This document shows positions 5,257 to 13,436 of a stretch of DNA of 13,436 bases, one piece after another. The DNA comes from Bacteroidales bacterium. GTDB taxonomy: Bacteria > Bacteroidota > Bacteroidia > Bacteroidales > P3. Each line of letters begins with the position of its first letter. Positions within the stretch are counted from its first letter, which is position 1. Under the pieces are notes generated by a model. That model saw only the letters and a list, made by a program, of their open reading frames with translations, made no database searches and was not told the origin of the DNA. Made by a program: the position numbers and the translations under genes. The stretch spans positions 1 to 13,436 of the forward strand of contig JALNVJ010000022.1 in NCBI GenBank assembly GCA_023227645.1. The letters are read 5' to 3'.

Positions 5257-7818
5257 ATGGATGCTAAATTAACAGAACACGCAAAAAACGTAATAAAGGC
5301 AGGGAGTGATGAAGCAATGCGACTAAGGAGTGATTTCTTTGGGGTAGAGCATTTGTTTCTAGGTATTGTACGTGAAAAAGAATGTAAGGCAATGCATATA
5401 TTGTCTGATTTTAATATTGATCCCCAGTCAATTAAAAAGGAAATAGAAAAAACTTATCAAAAACAAAACATAGTCAATTCTATTAATCAAGATAGGGATG
5501 TTCCTCTTTTAAAACAAACTGAAAGAGTAATAAAACTATCATTTCTCGAAGCAACTGACGTTGGAGTTGAAGAAATTGGTACAGAGCATTTTTTGGCTGC
5601 AATATTAAAAGAAAGTAATAATTTGGTTGCTAATATTCTTTTTGGTCACGGACTAACCTACGAAATAATTCATTCTTGGATAAAAACTCAATCTGATTTT
5701 ATAAGAGAAGAAGAGGATGAAGACTTAGATAGAGAAGACGAAACAGAATATAAGCCAACTGAAAATCCTCTTTTCATAGATGATTTACAGGATGAATTTT
5801 CTTTTGAAGGAAAAACTCCAATGAAAAAGCATAAAAAGGGTTCTTCTATAAAAAATGATAAGAAACCAACACCTTTTTTAGATAATTTTGGAAAAAATTT
5901 ATCACAACAAGCTCAATTAGGATTAATTGATCCAATTGTTGGAAGAGAGGTTGAAATGGAGAGGATTGCTCAAATACTCTCAAGAAGAAAGAAAAATAAT
6001 CCAATTTTGATTGGTGAGCCAGGAGTAGGTAAAAGTGCAATTGCCGAAGGACTTGCTCTTAGAATTGAAGCAAAGGATGTTCCGTACACCCTATATAAGA
6101 AAAAAATATATACTTTAGATTTAGCCTCCGTTGTTGCTGGAACAAAATATAGAGGTCAATTTGAAGAAAGATTAAAAGGATTAATAACAGAACTTGAAAA
6201 AAATCCAGATATAATATTATTTATTGATGAAATACATACTATAGTTGGAGCTGGTAATGCATCAGGGTCATTAGACGCTTCAAATATTTTCAAACCAGCC
6301 TTAGCAAGAGGAGAAATTCAATGTATTGGAGCAACAACACTTAGTGAGTATAGGAAAAATATCGAAGCAGATGGAGCTTTAGAAAGAAGGTTTCAAAAGG
6401 TAATGATTGAACCTACTTCAGCCAGTGAAACCCTAACCATTCTCAAGAATATTAAGTTCAAATATGAAGATCATCATAAGGTTAGATATGATTTAAAAGC
6501 ACTTGAGGCTTGTGTGAAACTTTCTGAAAGATATATAAATGATAGACAATTACCAGATAAAGCTATTGATGCATTAGATGAGGCAGGGGCGAGAGCACAC
6601 GTAAAAGACTTGAGGGTTCCTGCAAATCTTGTTGATGCTGAAAAAAAGATTAACGAGCTTGAAATTCAAAAGAAAGAAGTTGTTATTAGAAGAGAGTTTG
6701 AAAAAGCCAAACAACTTAAAAATGAAATTGATGTACTAAATGATGATTTGGAAGTAAAATATAAGTTTTGGGAAAAAGAAATAGCGGATAATTATATTAA
6801 GGTTTCTGAAAATGATATAGCTAGTGTGGTTTCAATGATGAGTGGTGTGAAGATTCAAAAAGTGAGTTCTGATGAATCCAAGAAGCTCCTCAAAATGGAA
6901 GAAGTACTAAAAGGAACTGTAGTTGGACAAAAAGAAGCTGTAACTAAAATATCCAAAGCAATTAGAAGAGCTAGGGTAGGGATTAATGATCCAAACCGTC
7001 CAATAGGTTCATTCATTTTTGTTGGACCAACAGGAGTTGGAAAAACACATTTGGCAAAAGAACTTGCTAAATACTTATTTGATTCAGAAAACAATCTAAT
7101 CCGTTTGGATATGAGTGAGTATATGGAAAAACATAGTGTTTCAAGGATAATTGGTTCTCCTCCTGGATATATTGGTCACGAAGAAGCAGGTCAGTTAACC
7201 GAAAAAGTTAGAATGCACCCATATTCAATTGTATTATTTGATGAAATTGAGAAAGCACATCCGGATGTATTTAATATTTTATTGCAAATTATGGATGATG
7301 GACACTTAACTGATTCAATTGGAAGAAAGATAGATTTTAAGAATACAATAATTATTATGACCTCAAATGTTGGGAGCCGAAAGCTAAGAGATTTTGGAAT
7401 AGGCGTGGGATTTTCAACTTTAGCAAGAACATCTAAGATAGAGGAAATTGAAAAGAGTATAATTGACAATGATATAAATAAGACCTTCTCCCCTGAGTTT
7501 CTTAATAGGGTTGACGATATTGTATTTTTTCGTTCCCTTGAAAAAGAAGATATTATTGATATTATTGATATAGAACTAAATAAGCTAACAAAGAGACTTA
7601 AGGAGCTTGAGTTTAAGATTGAATTTACATCAGAGCTAAAAGACTTACTAATTGAAAAAGGTATTGATAAACAATTTGGAGCAAGACCTCTGAAAAGAGC
7701 AATTCAAAAATATGTTGAAGATATTGTTTCTGAGGCTATTCTTGAAAATAAGGATAAGAAAAAGAAAAATATTAAAGTCTCACAAGAGGCAGATGAAACA
7801 AAAATTGAAATATATTAA
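5257..7818 (+). CDS. clpC: ATP-dependent Clp protease ATPase subunit ClpC
   Basis: This AAA+ unfoldase feeds substrates to ClpP. With the ATG at 5257 it has 853 residues, normal for ClpC. Two Clp N-domain repeats occupy about 1-145, then an acidic, lysine-containing linker (about 150-205) longer than usual. AAA domain 1 has Walker A GEPGVGKS (253-260), Walker B ILFIDE (320-325), pore loop KYRG (297-300) and arginine fingers ERRF (376-379). A UVR-like middle domain spans about 455-512. AAA domain 2 has Walker A GPTGVGKT (590-597), Walker B VLFDE (659-663), pore loop GYIG (637-640), a ClpP-docking loop with VGF (717-719) and sensor 2 GARPLKR (808-814). An ATG at 5143 in the same frame would add 38 hydrophobic residues unlike any ClpC, so 5257 is preferred. 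It heads the operon. Confidence 0.93.
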   Translation: MDAKLTEHAKNVIKAGSDEAMRLRSDFFGVEHLFLGIVREKECKAMHILSDFNIDPQSIKKEIEKTYQKQNIVNSINQDRDVPLLKQTERVIKLSFLEATDVGVEEIGTEHFLAAILKESNNLVANILFGHGLTYEIIHSWIKTQSDFIREEEDEDLDREDETEYKPTENPLFIDDLQDEFSFEGKTPMKKHKKGSSIKNDKKPTPFLDNFGKNLSQQAQLGLIDPIVGREVEMERIAQILSRRKKNNPILIGEPGVGKSAIAEGLALRIEAKDVPYTLYKKKIYTLDLASVVAGTKYRGQFEERLKGLITELEKNPDIILFIDEIHTIVGAGNASGSLDASNIFKPALARGEIQCIGATTLSEYRKNIEADGALERRFQKVMIEPTSASETLTILKNIKFKYEDHHKVRYDLKALEACVKLSERYINDRQLPDKAIDALDEAGARAHVKDLRVPANLVDAEKKINELEIQKKEVVIRREFEKAKQLKNEIDVLNDDLEVKYKFWEKEIADNYIKVSENDIASVVSMMSGVKIQKVSSDESKKLLKMEEVLKGTVVGQKEAVTKISKAIRRARVGINDPNRPIGSFIFVGPTGVGKTHLAKELAKYLFDSENNLIRLDMSEYMEKHSVSRIIGSPPGYIGHEEAGQLTEKVRMHPYSIVLFDEIEKAHPDVFNILLQIMDDGHLTDSIGRKIDFKNTIIIMTSNVGSRKLRDFGIGVGFSTLARTSKIEEIEKSIIDNDINKTFSPEFLNRVDDIVFFRSLEKEDIIDIIDIELNKLTKRLKELEFKIEFTSELKDLLIEKGIDKQFGARPLKRAIQKYVEDIVSEAILENKDKKKKNIKVSQEADETKIEIY

Positions 7819-8564
7819 TGTTAGTACTTAGAAGATTTTTAATAGAGTTTGGTGCATATCTTTTACTAATGAAAGAAGCATTTAGAAAACCTCAGAATAT
7901 GCATATATTTAAGAGGCAGATGCTTCATGAGATGGATGCCTTAGGAGTAAAATCAATTCCCATTGTATGTGTTATTTCTATTTTTATTGGTGCTGCGGTG
8001 GTAATTCAAATGATACTTAACCTTGATAGTCCAATCTATCCTTCTTGGATATATGGATTTGCATCAAGAAAATCATTAGTTTTAGAATTTGCCCCAACAG
8101 TAATATCTCTAATTTTAGCAGGAAAATGTGCCTCAATGATAGCTTCAGAAATTGGTTCTCAAAGAATATCAGAGCAGATAGACGCAATGGAAGTTATGGG
8201 GGTAAACACAGCTAACTATCTAATACTTCCAAAGATATTTGCTTGTTTAGTATTTTTCCCTCTTTTAATTATATTAAGTATATTTATAGGATTAATAGGT
8301 GGAGGAGTTGGAGGTCTAATTAATGGTTTATCAACCTTTCACTACATAGAGGGTCTTCGTATGGAGTTTGCTGTTTATGATATTGTTTATGCAATTGTAA
8401 AAACAGCACTTAACGCAATAGTTATTTCTTCTATAGCTGCTTTTAGAGGTTATACAATGAAGGGTGGTTCGGTAGAAGTTGGGATACAAAGCACAAAGGC
8501 AGTTGTGCAAAGTAGTGCTATTATAATGTTACTTAATCTATTAATGACTAATTTATTCTTCTAA
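7818..8564 (+). CDS. mlaE: Lipid-transport ABC permease MlaE
   Basis: The 248-residue integral membrane protein belongs to the MlaE/YrbE permease family, which moves phospholipids across the inner membrane with MlaF and an MCE protein. About five hydrophobic segments are visible (near 45-66, 88-105, 137-162, 186-207 and 230-247). The family's most conserved stretch follows the second: AGKCASMIASEIGSQRISEQ (101-120), then IDAMEVMGVNTANYLILP, the cytoplasmic loop that contacts the ATPase. The start overlaps the clpC stop by one base (TAATG), and its own stop overlaps the mlaF start the same way, so translation is probably coupled along the three genes. Confidence 0.93.
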   Translation: MLVLRRFLIEFGAYLLLMKEAFRKPQNMHIFKRQMLHEMDALGVKSIPIVCVISIFIGAAVVIQMILNLDSPIYPSWIYGFASRKSLVLEFAPTVISLILAGKCASMIASEIGSQRISEQIDAMEVMGVNTANYLILPKIFACLVFFPLLIILSIFIGLIGGGVGGLINGLSTFHYIEGLRMEFAVYDIVYAIVKTALNAIVISSIAAFRGYTMKGGSVEVGIQSTKAVVQSSAIIMLLNLLMTNLFF

Positions 8565-9325
8565 TGGTTGAACTTGTGAATGTTTCTAAATCTTTTGATG
8601 GAAGGCAAATACTAAAAAATGTTAATATTAAATTTGCTCAAGGAAAATGTAATTTAATTATTGGATTAAGTGGAAGTGGAAAAACTGTTTTGATGAAAAC
8701 ATTAGTTGGATTACATAAACCTGATTATGGAGATGTTCTTTATGATGGAAAAGCATTCAATAAGATGTCAGCTTCTGGGCAGATTGATGTTCGGAAATAT
8801 ATAGGAATGGTATTCCAGGCTGGAGCACTTTTTGATTCAATGACTATTGAAGAAAATGTTATGTACCCTATTAGAATGTTTCAAAAAACCTCTTATCCAA
8901 AAATGCTCGAAAGAGTAAATTTTTCATTAGAGAGAGTAAATCTAAAAGGTGTTAATAAGATGATGCCTTCCGAACTAAGTGGAGGGATGAAAAAAAGAGT
9001 TGCAATTGCTAGAGCTATAGCAGCTAAACCTAAGTATTTGTTTTGTGATGAACCTAATTCAGGTCTTGATCCTCAAACTTCAATTTTAATTGATGAACTA
9101 ATATATGATATAACCCATGAATATAATATCACAACTATTATCAACACTCATGATATGAATTCTGTTGTCGAGATAGGAGAGCAAATTTATTATCTGCATA
9201 AGGGAGAACTGTGGTGGCAAGGAGATAATGAAAACGTATTAAATAGCGACAACAAAGAATTAAACGATTTTGTTTTCTGTACAGCGTTAACTAAAAAGAT
9301 AAAACAACAAAGTGAAAAAAAATAA
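8564..9325 (+). CDS. mlaF: Lipid-transport ABC ATPase MlaF
   Basis: The 253-residue cytoplasmic ATPase is the energising partner of MlaE. It has Walker A GLSGSGKT (34-41), Q-loop Gln85 in GMVFQAGALF, signature LSGGM (138-142), Walker B YLFCDE (158-163) followed by PNSGLDPQ, and the H-loop His196 in NTHDM. FQAGALFDSMT and the weakly conserved C-terminal tail are typical of MlaF rather than of other importers. No MlaD/MCE substrate-binding gene is next to it, so that partner must lie elsewhere. The last 14 nt, which include a run of eight A, overlap the start of pgpH. Confidence 0.93.
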   Translation: MVELVNVSKSFDGRQILKNVNIKFAQGKCNLIIGLSGSGKTVLMKTLVGLHKPDYGDVLYDGKAFNKMSASGQIDVRKYIGMVFQAGALFDSMTIEENVMYPIRMFQKTSYPKMLERVNFSLERVNLKGVNKMMPSELSGGMKKRVAIARAIAAKPKYLFCDEPNSGLDPQTSILIDELIYDITHEYNITTIINTHDMNSVVEIGEQIYYLHKGELWWQGDNENVLNSDNKELNDFVFCTALTKKIKQQSEKK

Positions 9326-11147
9326 AAGGAAATTTAGAGTGTTTTGGTCATCTTTGGGTAAAATTTTGCTGATATTAATATCTAGTGCACTGATAGTTTG
9401 GATATCACCGAAGGACGAAACTTTTAAATATGATTTTCAAAAAGGAAGCTTTTGGGAACATGAAGATCTAATATCTCCATTCAATATTACTATATATAAA
9501 ACCGATAATGAGTTTCAAGAAGAAAAGAATGCAATAGAAAAGAATAAAAAACTTTATTTTGATGTTCAGGAAGGAGACTTTACAACACTTGCTCCGGAAA
9601 TTGAAGGGCTTCCACTAGACTATATTGTTTATATCATGAAAGGCTCAATACCTTATGAAATAAAAATAGCAGATATAACAACTCCACTTAAACTTAATGA
9701 AAAAATAACACAGAAGAATTTAGATCTACAACTAAATAATACCTCTCTAATAAAAGAATCCATTTCAAAAGGAGATCAAATAATACTTACAGGAGAACAT
9801 ATTGATGATACAAAATATGAAGCCCTAACAATATATCAAAAAGAATATCAAAAGAAATACATATCTCAAAAAACGAAATACAAACAAATCATAGGTCAAT
9901 TCATCTTAGTTTCACTAGCTTTATTGGCAATGTTATTCTTTTTCAAATACATAATACCAGAACTCTTTAACGATTCAAAGAAAATTTTGCTAATTTTATT
10001 AGTTATTGTGTTAATGGTTCTAACTACATCCTTAATTATCGATTTCAATTCTCAATATATCTATATAGCACCTCTTTGCCTAACACCTATCTTAATAAGA
10101 ACATTCTTTGACTCACGTTCTTCCCTTTATGTATTTTTGGTAAATATTATCATTATAGGCTTTTCAGTTCCACATAGCTTTGAGTTTGTTTTTTATCAAT
10201 TAATGGTTGGTATGATGGTTATTATTAGTATGGAGCATTTGGAAAAAAGAAGAGATTTTTTCAAAACTAGCTTGCTTGTATTCTTAACTTACTCAGTTAT
10301 TTACGTAGCTCTTACTTTAATTCAAGATGCCGACCTAAATAAAATTAACCCATATAGATTCTCTTATTTTGCAATCAATGCAGCACTAACACTATTGGCG
10401 TTCCCTCTTATTTTTATTTTCGAAAAAATATTTGGATATGTTAGTGAGTTATCTCTATTAGAATATTCCGACACCAATAGCAAAATACTAAGAGAATTAT
10501 CAGTTAAGGCACCTGGGACATTTCAACACTGTGTTCAGGTAGCAAATATTGCAGAAGACTTAATTCATAAAATAGGAGGTAATGCCCTTCTAGCAAGAGC
10601 AGGAGCACTCCATCACGATATAGGAAAAACACTTAAACCATTATTTTATATAGAAAACCAACACACAGGTTTTAATCCGCATAACGAAATAAATAATGAA
10701 GAATCAGCCCAAATAATCACTTCGCATGTTGTTGACGGAGTTAAATTGGCACATAAATATAAACTTCCAGAACCACTAATTGACTTTATTAGGACTCACC
10801 ATGGTTCTAGTAAAACAAAGTTTTTCTATAATAAGCAAAAAATTGAACATCCAAATATCCCAATTGATGAAAATATATTCACATATAAGGGACCCAAACC
10901 ATTTTCAAGAGAAACAGCTGTAGTAATGATGGTCGATAGTGTTGAAGCGGCTTCAAGATCAATGTCTGATCACTCCGAAAAATCGATTAGCGATTTGGTA
11001 GATAATATCATTGATGAACAAATACAAACCAATCAATTCTCCAATGCAAATATAACATTTCAGGATATAACAGCCATCAAACAACACCTCAAACTCAAAC
11101 TACAAGCAGTCTATCACACTAGAATAAAATATCCAGTGTCTAACTAA
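9312..11147 (+). CDS. pgpH: 7TM-HD family cyclic di-AMP phosphodiesterase (PgpH)
   Basis: The 611-residue membrane protein has one N-terminal membrane helix (about 15-31), an extracytoplasmic region (about 32-192), a block of about seven membrane helices (about 193-370) and a cytoplasmic HD domain. The HD domain carries the expected metal ligands: His405 (TFQH), His435-Asp436 in HHDIGK, His472, His496-His497 (THHG) and Asp542. Characterised PgpH enzymes hydrolyse cyclic di-AMP to pApA. The extracytoplasmic part, about 160 residues, appears much shorter than in PgpH proteins I remember (about 700 residues in total in Listeria). Start: a GTG at 9312 inside mlaF; an alternative GTG is codon 10. 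The gene closes the operon. Confidence 0.88.
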   Translation: MKKNKRKFRVFWSSLGKILLILISSALIVWISPKDETFKYDFQKGSFWEHEDLISPFNITIYKTDNEFQEEKNAIEKNKKLYFDVQEGDFTTLAPEIEGLPLDYIVYIMKGSIPYEIKIADITTPLKLNEKITQKNLDLQLNNTSLIKESISKGDQIILTGEHIDDTKYEALTIYQKEYQKKYISQKTKYKQIIGQFILVSLALLAMLFFFKYIIPELFNDSKKILLILLVIVLMVLTTSLIIDFNSQYIYIAPLCLTPILIRTFFDSRSSLYVFLVNIIIIGFSVPHSFEFVFYQLMVGMMVIISMEHLEKRRDFFKTSLLVFLTYSVIYVALTLIQDADLNKINPYRFSYFAINAALTLLAFPLIFIFEKIFGYVSELSLLEYSDTNSKILRELSVKAPGTFQHCVQVANIAEDLIHKIGGNALLARAGALHHDIGKTLKPLFYIENQHTGFNPHNEINNEESAQIITSHVVDGVKLAHKYKLPEPLIDFIRTHHGSSKTKFFYNKQKIEHPNIPIDENIFTYKGPKPFSRETAVVMMVDSVEAASRSMSDHSEKSISDLVDNIIDEQIQTNQFSNANITFQDITAIKQHLKLKLQAVYHTRIKYPVSN

Positions 11148-11169
11148 CCATTATCTCATAATTTTTTCT

Positions 11170-11177
11170 TATATTTG
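11170..11177 (+). promoter_or_regulatory. -7 element of a gyrB promoter
   Basis: TATATTTG matches TAnnTTTG exactly and is followed by CAAA; the gyrB ATG starts 29 nt after its last base. The bases 19-20 nt upstream do not give a clear TTG, so the -33 half is degenerate. Its presence suggests gyrB has its own transcript although it follows pgpH by only 59 bp, with no terminator seen between them. Confidence 0.55.
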
Positions 11178-11206
11178 CAAATTGATTTAAAAAAACAACT
11201 ATTATA

Positions 11207-13153
11207 ATGAGTGAAGAATTGATTAAAGTAAAAAATGCTTATTCAGCTGATAATATAACAGTCTTAGAAGGGTTGGAAGCAGTTCGTATGCGACCTGCTA
11301 TGTATATTGGAGATGTAAACACTAGAGGATTACATCATTTAGTTTATGAAGTTATTGACAACTCAATTGATGAGGCTTTAGCTGGCTATTGCTCAAAGAT
11401 AGATGTTTTTATTCTTGAAAATAATTCAATCAGAGTAGAGGATAACGGAAGAGGTATCCCTGTTGATATGCACGAAAAAGAAGGGAGATCTGCTTTAGAA
11501 GTAGTTATGACCGTATTACATGCAGGAGGAAAATTTGATAAAGGATCTTATAAAGTATCAGGCGGACTTCACGGAGTAGGGGTTAGTTGCGTAAATGCAC
11601 TATCTTCCGAAATGAAAGTATCTGTATATAGAGATGGTAGAGAATATGAGCAAGAATATAGCAAAGGAATACCATTATATACAGTTCGAGAAGTTGGACC
11701 ATCCGATAAAACGGGAACAGCAACAGAGTTTTTACCCGACTCATCTGTATTTACAATATCAGAATATAATATAGAAACTCTTTCAACTCGATTAAGAGAA
11801 TTATCATTCCTTAATAAAGGACTCGAACTAACAATAACAGACAAAAGAAAAAAAGACAATGAAGGTAATTTTATTTTTGAAAGATTTCATTCTGAACATG
11901 GACTAAAAGACTTTATAGAATATTTGGATGGCAATCGCGAAAAACTAATACCAGAAGCAATTTGTATTGAGGGGATAAAACAAGATATCCCAATTGAAAT
12001 AGCAATGCAATATAATACAACATTTACTGAAAATCTACATTCCTACGTAAACAATATTAACACACACGAAGGCGGAACCCATTTAGCAGGATTTCGTCGA
12101 GGACTAACACGAACATTAAAAAGTTATGCCGACAAGAGTGGAATGTTGGAAAAACTCAAATTTGAAATTGTAGGAGATGACTTTAGAGAAGGACTAACTT
12201 CAGTAATATCTGTAAAAGTACAAGAACCACAATTTGAAGGGCAAACCAAAACCAAATTAGGTAATAATGAAGTAATGGGAGCCGTTGATCAAATGGTTTC
12301 AGAACTATTAAATAACTATCTTGAAGAAAATCCAAAAGAAGCTAAATTAATAGTAAATAAAGTTATCCTAGCTGCAACTGCACGTCACGCAGCACGTAAG
12401 GCAAGAGAACTTGTACAAAGGCAAACCGTTCTTGGAGTTGCCGGGCTACCTGGCAAGCTTGCAGACTGTTCTAACTCCGACCCTGAAAAATGTGAAATAT
12501 ACATAGTGGAAGGGCAGTCAGCGGGAGGAACAGCTAAACAAGGAAGAAATAGAGAATATCAAGCAATTTTACCATTAAGAGGGAAGATACTAAATGTTGA
12601 AAAAGCAATGCAACATAGAGTACTTGACTCAGAAGAAATAAAAAATATTTATACAGCATTAGGAGTATCGATAGGAACTGCCGAAGATAGCAAAGCATTA
12701 AATATGGAAAAGCTACGTTACCATAAAGTAGTGATAATGACGGATGCCGACGTAGATGGTAGTCATATTGCAACTTTAATCTTAACCTTCTTCTTCCGTT
12801 ATATGAGAGAACTAATAGAAAACGGACATGTCTACTTAGCAACCCCACCCCTATACTTAGTTAAGAAAGGTAAACAAGAACGCTATTGTTGGACCGAAGA
12901 AGAACGTCAAAAAAATCAAATAGAACTAGGACCTACAGGAGTAGCTGTACAACGATATAAAGGTCTTGGAGAAATGAGTGAAACTCAATTATGGGAAACA
13001 ACAATGAATCCTGAAACAAGAACCTTCCGCCAAATAGATATAGAAAATGCTACCGAAGCCGATAGAGTATTTTCAATGCTAATGGGTGATGAAGTACCAC
13101 CTCGACGAGATTTTATTGAAAAAAATGCATCTTACGCAAATATCGACGCATAA
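11207..13153 (+). CDS. gyrB: DNA gyrase subunit B
   Basis: The 648-residue protein is the ATPase/TOPRIM subunit that with GyrA introduces negative supercoils. The GHKL ATP site shows Glu48 and Asn52 (EVIDN), DNGRGIP (79-85) and GGLHGVG (119-125). The transducer domain follows, with QTKTKLGN (346-353). The TOPRIM domain has Glu435 and DADVDGSH (513-520), and the tail domain has QRYKGLGEM (582-590). The C-terminus FIEKNASYANIDA is typical of Bacteroidota, and GyrB rather than ParE is supported by overall length and the QRYKGLGEM tail region. One oddity: residue 437 is Gln (codon CAG at 12515-12517), giving EGQSAGG where EGDSAGG is normal; this aligns with E. coli Asp426. Confidence 0.95.
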   Translation: MSEELIKVKNAYSADNITVLEGLEAVRMRPAMYIGDVNTRGLHHLVYEVIDNSIDEALAGYCSKIDVFILENNSIRVEDNGRGIPVDMHEKEGRSALEVVMTVLHAGGKFDKGSYKVSGGLHGVGVSCVNALSSEMKVSVYRDGREYEQEYSKGIPLYTVREVGPSDKTGTATEFLPDSSVFTISEYNIETLSTRLRELSFLNKGLELTITDKRKKDNEGNFIFERFHSEHGLKDFIEYLDGNREKLIPEAICIEGIKQDIPIEIAMQYNTTFTENLHSYVNNINTHEGGTHLAGFRRGLTRTLKSYADKSGMLEKLKFEIVGDDFREGLTSVISVKVQEPQFEGQTKTKLGNNEVMGAVDQMVSELLNNYLEENPKEAKLIVNKVILAATARHAARKARELVQRQTVLGVAGLPGKLADCSNSDPEKCEIYIVEGQSAGGTAKQGRNREYQAILPLRGKILNVEKAMQHRVLDSEEIKNIYTALGVSIGTAEDSKALNMEKLRYHKVVIMTDADVDGSHIATLILTFFFRYMRELIENGHVYLATPPLYLVKKGKQERYCWTEEERQKNQIELGPTGVAVQRYKGLGEMSETQLWETTMNPETRTFRQIDIENATEADRVFSMLMGDEVPPRRDFIEKNASYANIDA

Positions 13154-13200
13154 AATATCCCCCTAAATTCTAAGTGTTTTTAGGGGGATATTTATTTTTA
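13153..13200 (+). terminator. Intrinsic terminator after gyrB
   Basis: AAATATCCCCCTAAA (13153-13167) pairs over 15 bp without mismatch with 13179-13193 around an 11-nt loop, followed by ATTTTTA. The stem begins on the last base of the gyrB stop codon. On the minus strand it is followed by TTTTA, so it may also stop transcripts from the converging gene. Confidence 0.9.
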
Positions 13201-13240
13201 ATTATGACTTAATAAAAAGTAGAATTAGTCAAATGAAATG

Positions 13241-13267
13241 AAGACTCATTATTTTATAATGAGTCTT
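13241..13267 (-). terminator. Perfect palindrome over the stop codon of the T9SS cargo gene
   Basis: AAGACTCATTAT and ATAATGAGTCTT form a perfect 12-bp stem with a 3-nt loop. It covers the last codons and the TAA of the converging minus-strand gene. Minus-strand sequence after it (CATTTCATTTG) is only modestly T-rich, so it may act as a terminator together with the gyrB hairpin 40 bp further on, or protect the mRNA 3' end. The role is inferred. Confidence 0.5.
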
Positions 13268-13436
13268 TCTGCTATCTTAGCATTATCTGTTATGATATTG
13301 ATAAAATATATTCCTTTTGAGTTATTGTTAAGGTCAATAGTAGCTTCAATCCTATTATTAGCAATTAAGTCCATTGTTTCTATTATCCTCCCTCTAATAT
13401 CAGTTATTGTTATCTTTACTTTTCCATTTACATTAT
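13249..13436 (-). CDS. C-terminal part of a T9SS-secreted protein (type A sorting domain)
   Basis: Only the last 61 codons and the TAA (13251-13249) are in the window; the gene continues beyond 13436. The visible protein reads GKVKITITDIRGRII, then ATIDLNNNSKGIYF, then ends NAKIAERLIIK. This is the usual pattern of the Por/type IX secretion C-terminal sorting domain: a beta strand with D.RG, a L....KGIYF strand, and a final K/R-L-I-I-K. Such domains direct cargo through the outer membrane and are removed by the PorU sortase. The cargo itself (enzyme, adhesin or other) cannot be told. It converges on gyrB with 95 bp between the stop codons. Confidence 0.85.
   Translation of the reverse strand, partial: NVNGKVKITITDIRGRIIETMDLIANNRIEATIDLNNNSKGIYFINIITDNAKIAERLIIK

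Noticed and set aside
12534..12848. A minus-strand 104-codon open frame inside gyrB.
   Set aside because: It is antisense to the TOPRIM region of gyrB, is rich in Leu/Arg/Tyr and resembles no protein family.

Overview
The window is a piece of a low-GC Bacteroidota chromosome. The evidence is a partial gene ending in a type IX secretion (Por) C-terminal sorting domain, promoter-like sequences of the Bacteroidota type (a -33 TTG and a -7 TAnnTTTG about 19-20 nt apart), weak or absent Shine-Dalgarno sequences, and a GyrB whose C-terminus reads like Bacteroidota homologues. The genus cannot be named from the sequence alone.

Region 1 (1-1332) is accessory or decayed DNA. A short motif resembling a dispersed Bacteroidota intergenic repeat lies next to a 484-bp ISL3-like element (124-607). 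The element has 26-bp inverted repeats and a transposase gene reduced to its two ends by at least two internal deletions. About 725 bp without an intact gene follow, holding a 21-bp-period direct repeat and two strong inverted repeats.

Region 2 (1333-4896) holds small housekeeping or unknown genes. A stand-alone GyrI-like ligand-binding domain protein (+) converges, 9 bp away, on a two-gene minus-strand unit coding a lipoprotein and a membrane-anchored SIMPL-domain protein. Upstream on the minus strand are a DUF1015 gene with its own promoter and terminator, and a 68-residue Cys/His-rich protein.

Region 3 (5257-11147) is a tightly packed plus-strand operon: clpC (AAA+ unfoldase), mlaE and mlaF (lipid-transport ABC permease and ATPase) and pgpH (7TM-HD cyclic di-AMP phosphodiesterase). 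The junctions are TAATG, TAATG and a 14-nt overlap, so expression is probably translationally coupled. It joins cytoplasmic proteolysis, envelope lipid transport and second-messenger breakdown in one transcript. No MlaD/MCE gene is present here.

Region 4 (11148-13436) is gyrB with its own -7 element and a strong terminator, converging on the 3' end of a T9SS cargo gene that runs off the window. The GyrB TOPRIM motif reads EGQSAGG where EGDSAGG is usual, a change at a position linked to quinolone response in E. coli.

Most of the window is core genome. I see no defence island, CRISPR array, RNA gene or clear new multi-gene system. The best leads are the operon composition, the GyrB substitution, the A8 tract at the mlaF/pgpH overlap, the shortened PgpH sensor domain and the doubly deleted insertion sequence.
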